A stretch of DNA of 64,000 nucleotides, taken from the NCBI GenBank assembly GCA_948567375.1, contig OX419761.1, forward strand, positions 49,664,501-49,728,500. Direction: 5' to 3'. A model generated the notes under the pieces. That model ran no database searches. It worked only from the letters and a program-made list of their open reading frames with translations, and was not told the origin of the DNA. A program made the translations under genes and the position numbers. Positions within the stretch are counted from its first letter, which is position 1. Each line of letters opens with the position of its first letter. Shown in pieces: positions 1-11,207 of this stretch. Source of the DNA: Lunularia cruciata (taxonomy: Eukaryota > Streptophyta > Marchantiopsida > Lunulariales > Lunulariaceae).

Positions 1-800
1 AAATCAATAGATAGAGGGTCTTTAATTTCCTCCTTGAATAGTAGCATAGCATAAGGTATCCATATGCTAAGCAATTGCCAAGTTCTTAAAGACCATCGAC
101 ATCACTCTCCAAAAGATCTCCACCCATTGAGAACATGTGCATCCCCATATGTCTAGATCATCCAAGTCCAAAACTACATTAGCATCTTAACAAATGGCTA
201 TAGGTAAATCTAGATCTTGTCCATAGACAAGAAAGTAAGGAGAGAAGGATGCTAAGGAGGATTGCCGTCTGAAATGATAGCCCAAGGCCAACCAAGGTAA
301 TTGGAGATCCTAATCTTCCAAGTGGCCTCTCTGCAAACCATACTTCCACAATCCTCTCTTCACCATCTAAACCACTCTCTATACTAAGCCATTTGTCTCA
401 AGGTGATCTTGGGAGGTAGTGTGATGATCAATCAAAGCCTTGTCACACAAGACCTAAAACTCCCCCAAGAACTTGTACCCTGATCAATCAAAACCTCAAT
501 TAGTGCACCAAAATGACTAAGAAATTGATCCCAAGAACAAGTAAGCCGTCCCTCACTAGACTTCTTAGGAAGTGCCACCAACTCAATCCACTTAGAGAAG
601 TGCTCTACCATAACCAAAACATACCAATGATGTTTCATAGTCAATAGTAAAGGTCCAGCAAAGTCCAAACTCCGATAGTAATCCAACCCCATGATAGGTA
701 ATGGGTGTAATTGTGGCATAAGAGCATTAAATGATACTCTAACTTGATCATAAACCACACATCTTGCAACAAATTGCTATACATTGGTCTACATACCGTG
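1..800 (-). pseudogene. integrase of element M (decayed, partial)
   Basis: The minus-strand translation of 758-432 reads as an integrase core. It has the block SLDFAGPLL (first catalytic Asp), then YVLVMVEHFSKWIELVALP, then VLIDQGT (second catalytic Asp). Past a stop near 432 a continuation with DHHTTSQDHLETNGLV carries the Glu that would complete the D-D-E triad. The frame is broken at several points and the gene continues off the left edge, so the C-terminal part and the outer LTR are not seen. This enzyme would insert the element's cDNA into the host genome. Here it is a relic. Confidence 0.8.
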
Positions 801-1105
801 CCACCAATAATGACTCTAGAGTAAGCTATATGTATGTTTTACTCCAAAATGTCCTAGCTCCTCATGAGCATGACGGACCAATTGTGGTCTCTAAGATGGA
901 AGTACTACTATTTGCACTCTACCATCCTCCTATACACAAAGAAAGTATTTTCCCTCCAATCTGAACCGCTTGGCTCACTAAAGAACATAGTCTCTCTCCT
1001 TGGCCCCAATTGTGCCAACCATAACACTAGTGCAAAGATAATCCATCACTAAGATATAATTATGAATGTCTTGCTGAATTGTATCACCATCTCTACTCTC
1101 TAAAT

Positions 1106-1760
1106 CTATGACCTCAACACTCTTCTTGTATGTGCTAAGAGAGATACCACCAAAGCCTCAAAAAATATACAAAGAAAGGTAGATGCATGCCAACTTGGCA
1201 CCATCTCCTCATCTATCTCACCATGCCAATGTGCTCCTGTCTGATCTTGTTGGTTGGGATATGGGTTTCTACTCAACCCATCTACATCATGGTTCACCAC
1301 TCTAGGTCTATAAATAATCATGAAATCAAACTCCTATAAAATTAGAGCTCATCATGAAAGCTTCCTTGAAAGCATATGAGACTCAATCATCACTTTAGTG
1401 GTTGATGATCAATCATGAGAGTGAAAGGGTTACCAAATAGGTAACATCAAAAATGTGCTACTGCTCATTTGAGGGAGAGTACTTGGTGTACTCTCCCTCA
1501 AATGAACTATACTTCACCTTTGTTGAATTGTTGGGGCAACTAGCATAGGCCATAACAAACTCCTTCTCCGCATCATCATGTTGGGTGAGCACTTCTCCAA
1601 GCCTCAACGTACTCCAATCAATGTGAATCTGAAATGGTCGTCCTCTAATTGGTCTCCTAAGAATAGGAGCAGATGTCAATCTCTCCTTAAGCTCTACAAA
1701 CATTTTCTCTTGCTCACCTTCCCAACACCACTCATGTGTAAGCTTGATCACCTTTGTCAA
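1106..1760 (-). pseudogene. RNase H region of element M (decayed)
   Basis: 1760-1458 (minus) encodes the RT/RNase H connection: KERLTSAPILRRP, then IHIDWSTLRLGEVLTQHDD, a degraded form of the 'D.S..G.GAVL.Q.D' start of the RNase H fold. 1321-1106 (minus) carries the end of the domain, VVNHDVDGLSRNP, the usual 'H..ADGLSR.P' signature with its His in place. Between these two stretches (about 1325-1455) the frame is open to stops and partly lost. It is continuous with the RT upstream and the integrase downstream. Confidence 0.7.
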
Positions 1761-1826
1761 GGCCTTAGCAATAGCAATAAATCCTCTAACATATTAGTGA
1801 TAAAAGTCTGCCAACCCAAGGAATGC

Positions 1827-2322
1827 TCACACTCTGCTCACATCCGTAGGCCAAGGAATATGTGCAATAGCCTCCATCTTAGTGTATTGAACACCAAGTC
1901 CTCTAGGGTAGATAGTGTGACCTAAATAATCAACCTGCTCGTGGGAGAATCTACAATTCCCAACATGTAATTTGAGTCCGTGAGATCTCAATCTCTCAAA
2001 CACCTCCAACAAATGTCTCTCATGCTCTTCCATAATAGTGTTATAGACCAAAATATCATCAATATAGCACCAAGCAAAATCCAATCCTACTAGGATTTTG
2101 TCCATGATCCTTTGGATCTTGGCAAGAGCGTTCTTTAATCCAAATGGTAAGAACTTCCACTAATATAATAATTCCTTGTAGTGAGAAATAACCCAAAATG
2201 TTGTCTTGGACTTATCCTCCTCCTTAATTGGCAACTAATGATATCATGCTCAAAGATCCAAAGTATTGAAGATCTTTACATGCCCCATTGCATCAAAGAT
2301 CTCTTCTGGTGTAAGCATCTTG
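1827..2322 (-). pseudogene. reverse transcriptase core of element M (decayed)
   Basis: The minus-strand translation gives TPEEIFDAMGHVKIFNTLDL near 2315-2250, the block holding the first catalytic Asp. Then comes a broken stretch, and then AWCYIDDILVYN near 2065-2035, the YxDD box of Ty3/gypsy RT with both Asp present. It is followed by LEVFERLRSHGLKLHVGNCRF and VDYLGHTI, standard thumb and connection motifs. The N-terminal part of the same RT lies at 7759-8217, on the far side of element 1. Stops and frameshifts at about 2105-2250 show it is dead. Confidence 0.8.
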
Positions 2323-2324
2323 AG

Positions 2325-2524
2325 AAGCTTCCTAATTAACTTGGCTTGCATTCCAAGAAAGTGGCTGAAGGAAGCTTCTTGAGAAGTTTCTCAAGAGCCT
2401 TGTATGATCCTTATAAATACAAGAGCCAAAGCTCATACTAGGCATTCAGAAGTTTTTGTTCATTCAAGTGTCACAATGTGAGCTTTGATTCTCTTATTTC
2501 TCTCATCAGCCTCGGTCTTTTACA
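2325..2524 (+). repeat. 5' LTR of element 1, truncated at its start
   Basis: These 200 bp match the last 200 or so of the 394-bp 3' LTR (7365-7758), ending in TTTTACA directly before the primer site. The match begins inside the AAGCTTC-rich part. The first roughly 190 bp, including the TG terminus, are gone. Confidence 0.88.
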
Positions 2525-2525
2525 T

Positions 2526-2537
2526 TGGTATCAGAGC
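2526..2537 (+). promoter_or_regulatory. primer binding site (initiator tRNA-Met), element 1
   Basis: TGGTATCAGAGC lies 1 bp after the LTR's final CA. It is the standard complement of the 3' end of plant initiator tRNA-Met. The identical site is at 47367 in element 2. Confidence 0.9.
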
Positions 2538-2789
2538 AAGAATGAGATGGATGGAATTTATGGACCACCAAATCTACTTCTATTAAACCCTTGAGATTTT
2601 CATGTCCAAGTACTACCCAAGCATTGTTTCACACAATTCATCACCTTATGCTTTGGATAAGATTTTTTGCATATGATCACCATATCTAAGAAACCCTTGG
2701 TGATTCTGGTTGTAACTTATGGAGAATGGAGGACGTGTTGCTTCTATGTGTTAATAAATTAGATAGATTAGGGATGATGTGATAGAGTA

Positions 2790-3700
2790 CAACCAAAGCG
2801 ACAATGCCCAAGGTTATTATTACTGTGTAGGAACAAATTGAGCACCTTACTCGATTGTTTGATGAACAAGATCATCAATGACAGGAACACATAGAGAGAG
2901 TACTAGTTCAAGAAGGAGAAGATCAAATCCGATTCTCTAAACCCAAGGTATTTGAAGCCAAGAATCTCCCGAGTGAAGTGAAGAATTTTATGTTTGATTG
3001 TGAATGTTATTCTGAAGCTACTAATTTTCTAGACAAGCAAAAACAGATTCTCTTGGCTTTTAGCCAATTGGATGGAGTAACAAAGCTATGGTGGAGATTC
3101 CAAGTAGAGCGAGCTAAACAACAAATTGTTGCACCAATCTTGACATGGGTAGAATTCAAGAGTCTAATAATTGGTCAATTTTAAGCTATAAATGCCACAT
3201 GAGTTGCATGAGATAGGTTGGCATAGTTGAAGCAAAGTGGCTTTGTAAGAAGTTACATCACACAATTTTAGAACACCATCATGCAAATTCCAGATATATT
3301 GGAAGGTGAAGCTTTGGATTGATTTGTGAGGGGTTTCAAGTCAAGTACCAAATTAAAGGTAACCATGCAAGAGCCACAATACTTGAAGGATACCATGCGA
3401 TTGGCCAAACATTTTGATTCCTTGGTTGCAACAACTTGGTCTTGACCTCGACCTCCATAGAACCTACCAATACACTACACATGGGTGGAGGAGCCGGCAC
3501 CAATGGGTATTGATGCCATTCATAAAGACCACTTGGCATTGCAAATAGAGAAAAATTATGACAAAATGGTGGTTGTTTTTATAATCACCAATTAGGACAT
3601 CACATTGCTAAATGTCCACTCAAGAATGGGCAACCTTGACAAGTCACCTAGGTGGAGTTTGTGGAGCAGAATGATCAAGGAAATGAGGAATCCCACTAGG
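2790..3700 (+). pseudogene. gag of element 1 (decayed)
   Basis: The open stretch 2978-3184 reads MKNFMFDCECYSEATNFL and so on to LWWRFQVERA, a capsid-type gag segment that matches the same part of element 2. A stop at 3182 and frameshifts follow. Near 3566-3634 the zinc-knuckle position reads CFYNHQLGHHIAKC: the pattern C-x2-C-x4-H-x4-C with the second Cys replaced by Asn. Gag would form the virus-like particle that packages the RNA. Here the frame is broken at least five times. Confidence 0.8.
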
Positions 3701-3769
3701 AGATTTTGAGCCACCTATTGGGAGCTTGATTAGTTCCAATGGGATTGAAAGCTTGACCTATGCAAGTTT

Positions 3770-4228
3770 GCTTCACTTGAAGGGTACAATATCTAATTGG
3801 GGTTGTAGGTTTTGGTTGATTTTGGAAGTTTAGAGAATTTCATGTCTATGCAAGTAGCAAAGAAATTGGGTATTCCTATCAAGCCAGTAATTGGAAGTAG
3901 ATTAATGATGGCAGATGGTAGAAAGAGTTCTGGATTACGTACCTTACATCTTGTTATCTTCAAGATTGGGAAGGAGTATTTGGAGTGTATGAGGTTTGTA
4001 GTGGCACCTTTACACTATGATGTCATTTTAGGAATACCTTGGTTTGAACATCATATGGTTCAATTTGATTGGACCCGACAACAAATTCAAGTACAACACC
4101 AAGGTAGAAATTTTTTATTAGGTTGTTTGGCACCTCTAAGTAAAACATCTAAATATAGTGAGTCCCAAGATGGGAAGTTTGTCAAGAAGGTAGCCATAGA
4201 GCAAGCCTTGAAAGGAGATGAGTCCTAA
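3770..4228 (+). pseudogene. aspartic protease region of element 1 (active site altered)
   Basis: The open stretch 3812-4228 begins MVDFGSLENFMSMQVAKKLG. Element 2 has VDSGSLENC at the same place, the usual D-S/T-G catalytic triplet of retroviral-type proteases. Element 1 therefore has Phe for Ser (DFG) in its catalytic triplet. The flap-like segment LMMADGRKSS and the later ILGIPWFEHH, the second conserved 'ILG.PWL' block, are present. The stretch ends in the 60-bp repeat array that links protease to RT. Confidence 0.8.
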
Positions 4229-4396
4229 GATGAGAAGTTTGCCAAGAAGGCAACCATATAGTAAGGTTTGAAGAGAGATGAGTCTCTAGATGGGAAGTTT
4301 GCCAAGAAGGCAACCATACAGTAAGGTTTGAAGAGAGATGAGTCTCTAGATGGGAAGTTTGTTAGTGAAACATTCATATAACATGCTTTGGAGGAA
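4157..4396 (+). repeat. 60-bp tandem repeat between protease and RT, four units
   Basis: The phrase GATGAGTC followed by AAGATGGGAAGTTTG recurs at about 4157, 4217, 4277 and 4337, a strict 60-bp (20-codon) period. Element 2 has the same array with three units (48995, 49055, 49115). Copy number therefore varies between family members in a part of the polyprotein that is probably a flexible linker. Confidence 0.85.
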
Positions 4397-4499
4397 GATA
4401 AGTCTATTTTTGCAATGTGGATCAAATCAATTGCACAAGGACAATCTAAGGAGGGCCAAGAGCCTCACAAGCAATGGTTGATTAGATAGTTCAAGAGTT

Positions 4500-5870
4500 T
4501 TTGAATGTTTCTGGATAATTTTCCAATGGGATTACCCTCCAATCATGGTATGCCCTTCAAGATTGAGTTATTGCCAATGAGTACTTTAGTGAGTAGACCA
4601 ATCTATTGGCTCTCACCAAAGGAGTTGGAGGAGTTGCAAAAAGCACTTATGGAGTTGTTGGAGAAGGACTTCATATATCATAGTATCTCTCCTTAGGGAG
4701 CATCAATATTATTTGTTCCAAAGAAGGATGGAGGATTTTGTTTCTATATTGATTACCGTGGGCTCAATAAGCAAATAGTTATTAATATCTCTTGCCTCGG
4801 ATTGATGACTTGCTTGATCAATTTAGTGGAGCATGATACTTCTCCAAGTTGGATCTTCATAGCGGCTATTGGCAAATCCCTATTGATAGGGAGGATGTGA
4901 AAAAAGACTACCTTTCACATAAGGTATGGGCATTTTGAGTGGAGAGTTCTTTTGGGCTCACTAATGCTCCAATAGTCTTCATGGATTAGATGCATCAGGT
5001 GTTGGATGGACTATTCAATCAGTACATGGTGGTGTTCTTGGATGATATCTTAATCTATAGCAAGACAGAGGCAGAATATGTGAATCACATGCGAGAAATC
5101 CTAAGATGACTACGACAATGGAAATTTTATTGCAAGAATTCAAAGTGTGCCTTTTGGCAAAAGGAAGTTATCTTCTTGGATCAAAAGATCTCATCAAAGG
5201 AGATCAAGATGGAAGAGGAGAAAATCAAGGCCATTATTGATTGGCCTACTCCAAAGGATGTTATAGAAGTATGGGCATTTAATGGATTGGTTAGTTTTTA
5301 TTGATGGCTCATCCACTATTATGTTCATGTGGCTGCACCATTGATTGGTTTCTTGGGGAAGAACTCAAGTTTTCAGTGGACCACCAAGCACAAAGAAGCA
5401 TTCTAGAAGTTGAAACATAAGGTGCCTTCAAGACCTATTCTTCAACCATATGATCCTTAGCTACCTTGTGTGGTTGATTTTGATGCTTCTAACTTTGCAA
5501 TTGGAGTTGTGTTGCAATAAGAATTCCCATATAGACTACATTCTATTGCCTTTGTGTCTTGCCAACTAAATATAGCTGAAAGAAATTACTTTGTTCAAGA
5601 TTGGGAACAACTTGCAATGGTATATGCCACCAAGGTATGGAAGCATTACCTCTTGGGAAAACAAGTGATCATACAAACTGATTACAAACCATTGTTGTAG
5701 ACCTTACACTTGGAACACATGAAGAGTCAATATCATTGATGGGAAGAGAACTCCAATTGTTTACATCAAACTTGAGTACAAACCAGGTTGGTTCCATGTC
5801 ATCCCTGATACCCTATCACAATGACCTGATTTGAAGTCTCTTCTTCTCATCACAATGATGATTATGACAA
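4500..5870 (+). pseudogene. reverse transcriptase and RNase H of element 1 (decayed)
   Basis: Recognisable blocks in order: LPSNHGMPFKIELLPMSTLV and RPIYWLSPKELEEL (4505-4696), LFVPKKDGG (about 4710), SGAWYFSKLDLHSGYWQIPI-like text (about 4825-4890), [16 protein letters not shown] near 5030-5075 (catalytic box FLDD, a YxDD variant), the connection motif AFWQKEV, and the RNase H start VVDFDASNFAIGVVLQ near 5470-5520. Over a dozen in-frame stops and several shifts interrupt it. Many are TAG or TGA at positions where element 2 still has CAG, CAA or CGA, consistent with C-to-T decay of methylated DNA. Confidence 0.85.
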
Positions 5871-5929
5871 CATCAATTGACTCCAAGGTCCCAAATAAGT
5901 TTTGGTCAACTCTACAACAAGATCCCTTC

Positions 5930-7360
5930 TTCTAAATGGTATATGGTTGTCTTATAGCATACAACAAGGAGTATAACACCTTCTCCTTCAAGGAAGGCCT
6001 TCTATTCCATGAGGACCGAATCTATATTCCAACCAAAGGTGATCTACGACTTGTGCACCTTCAAGAATCCATGATTTACCAATTGCTGGTCACTTGGGTG
6101 TGGACAAAACCTTGGGTACCCTCCAATGCCAATGGTGGTGGCCCAACATAGCACAAGGTGTTTGGGAGTTTGTCCAATTGTGTGAGAGTTGCCACACAAC
6201 AAGGCCAATAACTAGAAACCAAGCGGACTTCTTCAACCACTCTCTAGTCCAACTACTCATTGGGAACATGTGAGCTTAGATCTCATCACCTCCTTGCCCA
6301 AGACAAAGCAAGGTCACACAACAATTGTGGTGTTTGTGGATAAGCTTAGTAAGCAAATCCATGTGGCACCAATAGTTGATATTGTGGATGTTCTAACCTT
6401 GGCGCAAATCTACTTTGACAATATATTCAAGCATCATGGGATGTCATATGTATTCACCTTTGATCGTGATCCTTACTTCATTGGAAATTTTTGGTAAGCA
6501 CTCTTCCAAATACTCGGCACCAAGCTTGCTTTGTCCATAGCCTATCATCTTCAAATTGATGGACAAACTGAATGTGAAAATTGCACCTTGGAAAATATGC
6601 TTTGTGCCTTTGTCAACATTCACCATACTACTTGGGATGAATATCTTGTAGTTACAGAGTTTACCTACAATAATTCTAAACAAGCAAGCATCAAATTCTC
6701 TCCTTTCTTTCTCAATTTTGGCCAAGACCCACTTGTTCTAAATTCCCTTCTTGCTCCCCCTCCTTTGTCTCATACTTCCACCTTCTTGACCACCATCTCC
6801 CAATCCCTCTGATAAGCCAAATCTCATCTCCTTGTTGCTCAAAATCAGTAGAAATAATATGCGGATCACCATTGTCATGATCTTAGCTTTCAAGTTGGTG
6901 ATAAGGTCATGCTCTCATCCAATAACCTCCCTCTCCCACTTGATACCCAAGTTTGTAAACTTGCCTTTAATTGGATAGGGCCCTTTGATGTCACCTAAAT
7001 TGTCTCTCCTATTGCTTATCAACTTGCCTTGCCTTGTCATATGTGCATCCATCTTGTCTTTCATGTTTCCAAGTTGAAACCCTTTATTCCTAACCCATCT
7101 TCTTTTTCCTCTTGAGTCCAACCTCCCCCTCCTCCTATCCTTATCAATGATCATGAGGAGTATGAAGTTGATTATATCCTTGCACGTCACCACATTCAAT
7201 GAGGCCGTTGACAACATACGGAGTACAAAGTCCTTTGGAAAGGGTATCTTCTTCATGATGCCACATGGGAACCTCTTTCTCATCTCCAGAATGCATGACT
7301 GGCCATCTAGGAGTTTCAAGCTTCACTGGCGACAAGGACGTTACCAACTAGCAATGGGAG
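5930..7360 (+). pseudogene. integrase and chromodomain of element 1 (decayed)
   Basis: The HHCC zinc region is degraded near 6050-6210. The core follows: MSLDLITSLPKTKQGH (6270, first Asp), VFTFDRDPYFIGNFW (about 6455-6497, second Asp), then HLQIDGQTECEN (about 6548-6580), where the catalytic Glu is kept. The C-terminal part VGDKVMLSSNNLPLPLDTQV and the chromodomain EYEVDYILARHHIQ to EYKVLWKGYLLHDATWEPL (about 7155-7290) are present with stops inside. The chromodomain would bind histone marks and steer integration into heterochromatin. Confidence 0.85.
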
Positions 7361-7364
7361 AATA

Positions 7365-7758
7365 TGTAACAAAATGGAGTTTAACAATGAAGTTAGTAGG
7401 GCTAACAAAGTAGAAAATAAGACAAATTAGCCTAGATTATTCTAGAAGTATCTAGAAAGCTTCTTGGGAAGCTTCTTGGCTAGCTTAGCTTAACAACTAG
7501 CTTAGCTTGCATGCCAAGTAAGCAACTTCTAGAAAGAAGCTTCTTGAGAAGCTTCTTGAGAGCTTCCCAGTTAACTTGGCTTGCACTCCAAGAAAATGGC
7601 TCAAGGAAGCTTCTTGAGAAACTTCTAAAGTGCCTTGTATGATCCATATAAATACAAGAGCCAAAGCTCATGCTAGGCATTTAGAGTTTTCATTCATTCA
7701 AGTGTCCCAATGTGAACTTCCATTCTCCCATTTCTCTCCTCGGTCTTGGTCTTTTACA
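7365..7758 (+). repeat. 3' LTR of element 1 (394 bp)
   Basis: It starts TGTAACAAAATGG after the purine-rich AATGGGAGAATA and ends TTTTACA. It contains several AAGCTTC palindromes and a TATA-like TATAAATA at about 7647-7654, which would be the transcription start region. It is followed at 7759 by the RT of element M. Confidence 0.92.
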
Positions 7759-8217
7759 AATCAGCCCTAGTCTATTGGTTGATAGGACAATAATCTCCAA
7801 ATATCTCCCTATTTGTGTAGTTGCCATGCATATCCTTCTTAGTTGGCATCACTATAGCTAACACATACTCTTCATGTGAAATCTCCACCAAACCAGCCTT
7901 AGAAAGATCTCTACTCTGACTCTGAATCAATCTCTCTCCATGACACTATATCTATAAGGATGTCAAAAACCTAGTGTATCGCTAATCAACTCAATCCAAA
8001 TACCAAGTCCTTTCATAACACCCAAATCCTTCATACTAAAGGTAAAACAACTTGTGTAGCTCCTCAAGAACCTCCAAACTCTTTGTCTTTCTCCTTTTAT
8101 AAGCTTGGGTCCAAGATCTAGTGTCGAAAACTCCCTATGATTTGGCTGCAAGTTGCATATGTTCTCTAGCTGCATCCCAAGTAGACCAAGGGTATGAGCC
8201 AAGTAGACCATGCTCAC
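7759..8217 (-). pseudogene. N-terminal part of the RT of element M
   Basis: The minus-strand reading 8217-7963 gives LDLGPKLIKGERQRVWRFL, then SYTSCFTFSMKDLGVMKGLG, then IELISDT, a linker typical of the pol region just before RT. Down to 7759 it continues LSKAGLVEISHEEYVLAIVM, then PTKKDMHGNY, then GDYCPINQ, which is the opening of a Ty3/gypsy RT. It is cut by element 1, and the next codons are found at 2322. This is the evidence that element 1 inserted into element M. Confidence 0.82.
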
Positions 8218-9791
8218 CTAGATGGACCCCAAGTTGACTACTCTCACTAATAACCATTGATTGAGTCTCAAGAATACCCTACCCACTTGATCCATCACCC
8301 CTAAATCATCTCAATATGCACAAAGCTCACAAGTGTTTGAGTAGTGATACATATCAAGCATATCCTCTGTTGCTCTACCAATCCAGGTCAAACAATTTAG
8401 GTCCATAGCTTGACCTAACATCTAATGCTTGGATGCCTCAAACACTACTGTAATAGCGGTAATACTGGTGCAAAAGCCTATTGCCTACTCCCTCTCATTG
8501 GCATTGAGCTCCATCAATTGTTGTAAAGTGAGTTCCAAACAAGTCCATGATCTCTCTCTCTCAAAAAGCATGAGAGCTTGGGAAACTCATAAGTGTGGGT
8601 AAAGCGGCTTGGGGTAGTCCAACTAGGTTCACCATTGCCATAAGTGACCTATCAACCACTACCACTATCTAAGACTAGCGACCAACATCCAAAATGTCAT
8701 CAATAGTAAGGTGGTCTAGTCGTTGAATCCCATCATAAGCATACTATAAAACCTCTATGGGTTTATCCACCAAAGGTTTGTCCACCAAAGACAAAGATGA
8801 TGAGCCCATGATCCCACTCTAGCTGCATCTAACAACATGGCAAGTCCCATCCAAGAATGAACTTGATGTGTACTTGCCACCTCTTGGGTGCAAGAATCAT
8901 CTATCAAAGGGACATTCTCTAAAAATGTAAGCTGGAGAAATAGACTAATGAACTTGGAGATGTTGTAGTATATATAACATCTCCCAAAATATAACAAAAT
9001 GGGGATCCTCAGCTAGCATGTGTATGTTCTAGTGGTACAAAGGCTCCAAAGGTACAAAGGTAGCCTGTTGTACCAACTGATCTACATGTTGCTACAATGC
9101 CTCCTCTAAACTCCACAATGGAACATCCAAGGTGGACAAAATAATCCCACTCGTACTCCAAATCCAAGTGATCTATTTTGGTATTGGAGTATCATCTTCA
9201 TGGGCATTCCCTTCCAATAAGTCATTGGGCCAAGTAATAGAACCACTGAAATTTCAAACTGATGTGGCCATGGTCCTTGACTATAGTGAGCCAAGACTAC
9301 CACTACTAAAAGGTACTTGTATGCAATATGCATGTTTGTCACCTGACTGCAAACATGGTCTATAGGAGGTTCTTTCCTCCCAATAGTCAATACTTGAACC
9401 CATGGGGTATAATATAGTTCAACTAAATAGCACATCATATGACTTAACTATTATCAAATAGCCTAAACTCTCACCACATAGCTACTAGTTGGATGACTAG
9501 GCTGAATCTGGACAATGAGCTCTCCACATATGATGTATTGTGCAGAACCATCCCTAGAGATGTTTGAATCTGAAATAGACACCTCTCCACATTGGTCTTT
9601 TGTAGCTCTAGATTGACAATTGCACCCTTCTCCAACATAAAAGGCTACGCACCAAAGTCTAATACGACCCTCTATAGTGTATAGACCTTACCTAAAGGTC
9701 CCACTAAACAAAAAAATCCCCCTTTGGTTCTCAAACATGACAACCCTAGGTGTGAACCGCACTTGCTCAAAGATAGGACTATGAGCTAGTA
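8218..9791 (-). other. middle region of element M, no domain recognised
   Basis: This lies between gag and RT of element M, where a protease and linker should be. On the minus strand a segment near 8430-8290 reads like pol sequence (LNCLTWIGRATEDMLDMYHY). 8997-8755 holds an 80-residue open stretch (NVPLIDDSCTQEVASTHQVH) without a motif I know. I could not find a protease D-S/T-G box. The region is full of stops. Confidence 0.5.
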
Positions 9792-10537
9792 TGTCTCTCA
9801 CTCAGGATGAACCTCTGATGGCTATTATGGTAACGTACCATGGACTAAGAATGTAAGGAACCCCAACTCCATCATACTCCTCCAAGACTAACACTCCAAG
9901 ACTCAAGACATTGCTCACTAGAGAATTCAATGAGAGAGAGATAGTTGCAAATGAAAGGATGACAAATACCTCCTCATCTCTTTTTTATATACTTGTGAAA
10001 TAGTTACGCACCAAAGTTACTAATTACTAGAGTAACTCAAGTTACTAGGCTTAAAGTCAAGTAAAGTTAAAAAGTAGAAAGGAATATCCATTCACATGGG
10101 CATATTCTCCTAAGCATGTGGTCTTATCTTGACCTAACCAATTAGTCAAGGATTCTTTCACATGGGCTATATTCCACTAAGCATGTGATCTTATCTTGAG
10201 CCAACCATTAAGTCAAGGATTCCTTCATATGGGCTATCCTTGGACTATAGAAGAATCCAAAAAAAAAGACTTGCGGGCCCAAGAGTTCTCAACTCTTTCC
10301 TCAAAGCCAGTCACCTAGGAATAATACCAAGTCAACACACTAGAATCCAAAATAGTGGTGCTCATCTTTTCCACTTCCTCCAAAGTAAGGTCTCCATTAT
10401 CTTAGCTATGACTAACTTTAGCTAATCATGACTAATGTAGAACCATCCTTTATCTTTATATAAATAATATCTCTCAAGTATTTTTAATACCAAGCTAAAT
10501 ATCACAATACCATACACATGCACAAATGAGTGTTACA
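9792..10537 (-). repeat. LTR-like block A (746 bp), probable solo LTR
   Basis: It begins TGTCTCTCACT and ends TGTTACA, so it has TG...CA termini. On the minus strand it reads TGTAACAC...GAGACA with a TATATAAAG-like box. It is nearly identical to block B (11208-11884). It is longer by about 69 bp because a segment around 10091-10215 (TCACATGGGC...CATGTG...AAGTCAAGGATTC) is tandemly duplicated. No clear 5-bp target duplication is visible, so a segmental duplication of one LTR is also possible. Confidence 0.65.
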
Positions 10538-11207
10538 GGTCTACCTAGTAACTCCTCCAATCTAACTGCTACTACTTGTCTACCAACCTCTCTTCTCTAT
10601 GGGTCCAACTCCATTGATATTCCTCTAGGCTCTGGAGCACATATGACACTCAAAGTCACTATGGTAGATGCATCTACTTGTGCTACTTGTACATGAAGTC
10701 CAAGATGTCTCTATCACCTGCATAAGAGGTGGACACCTTGGTATCCAAATCTCCTCTAAGCAATGGCCATGCTAGCCCATCTCTACTCCAACTGCTCAAT
10801 CCAAGTAGCCATGGCTATATTAGAAGTAAGGGTAGGTATTGCACCCCTACCAGGTGTAGATCCTCTACCATCACCTCTACTACCTTGTCTTCCATGACTT
10901 AGAGCTCCTCTACCACCTACCATAGCAATGCTACCATTCCGTAACTATGGGTGAAGGTCAAAGCATTAGTCACAAGTGTGACCAATTTGTGGCAATGGTC
11001 ACACTATCTTTATGTTGGCTGAGGTGCACCAAAGGTATCATGTCCACTGCCATAAGTACACTCTCTCTTGTGGTAAGGTCCATCACAAGTCCAACAAGCA
11101 ACACCACAACTCATTGGCTACTGCTAACCCAAAAATGAAAGCAAGGGTCTAGCTACACTAGGTCCTTCACTTGCTCCATAGGGTCAAGGCTGTCCTATGA
11201 GCCGGTC
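10538..11207 (-). pseudogene. gag zinc-knuckle region of element M
   Basis: Read on the minus strand, about 11090-11050 gives CWTCDGPYHKREC (C-x2-C-x4-H-x3-C). About 80 bp further on CDHCHKL appears, the start of a second knuckle that then runs into a frameshift. The text after it (NGSIAMVGG-like, then Arg/Gly-rich) is typical of a gag tail. The capsid part of the same gag is at 11928-12882, on the other side of block B. Confidence 0.7.

Larger units (their letters stand above)
2323..7758 (+). mobile_element. chromovirus 'element 1' (Ty3/gypsy with chromodomain), inserted in element M
   Basis: This plus-strand LTR retrotransposon is 5.4 kb long, with a truncated 5' LTR (2325-2524), an initiator-Met primer site, gag, protease, RT, RNase H, integrase, a C-terminal chromodomain and a full 3' LTR (7365-7758). 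It belongs to the same family as element 2 and lines up with it from end to end. It sits inside the RT gene of element M: the RT stops at 7759 and resumes at about 2322. The start of the 5' LTR, about 190 bp, together with its target duplication, has been lost in a small deletion at the left junction. It carries many more stops than element 2, so it is probably an older insertion. Confidence 0.92.

Noticed and set aside
10538-11207. Blocks A and B as the two LTRs of one short element
   Set aside because: The 670 bp between them are the zinc-knuckle part of element M's own gag, and no primer site follows the inner LTR end.
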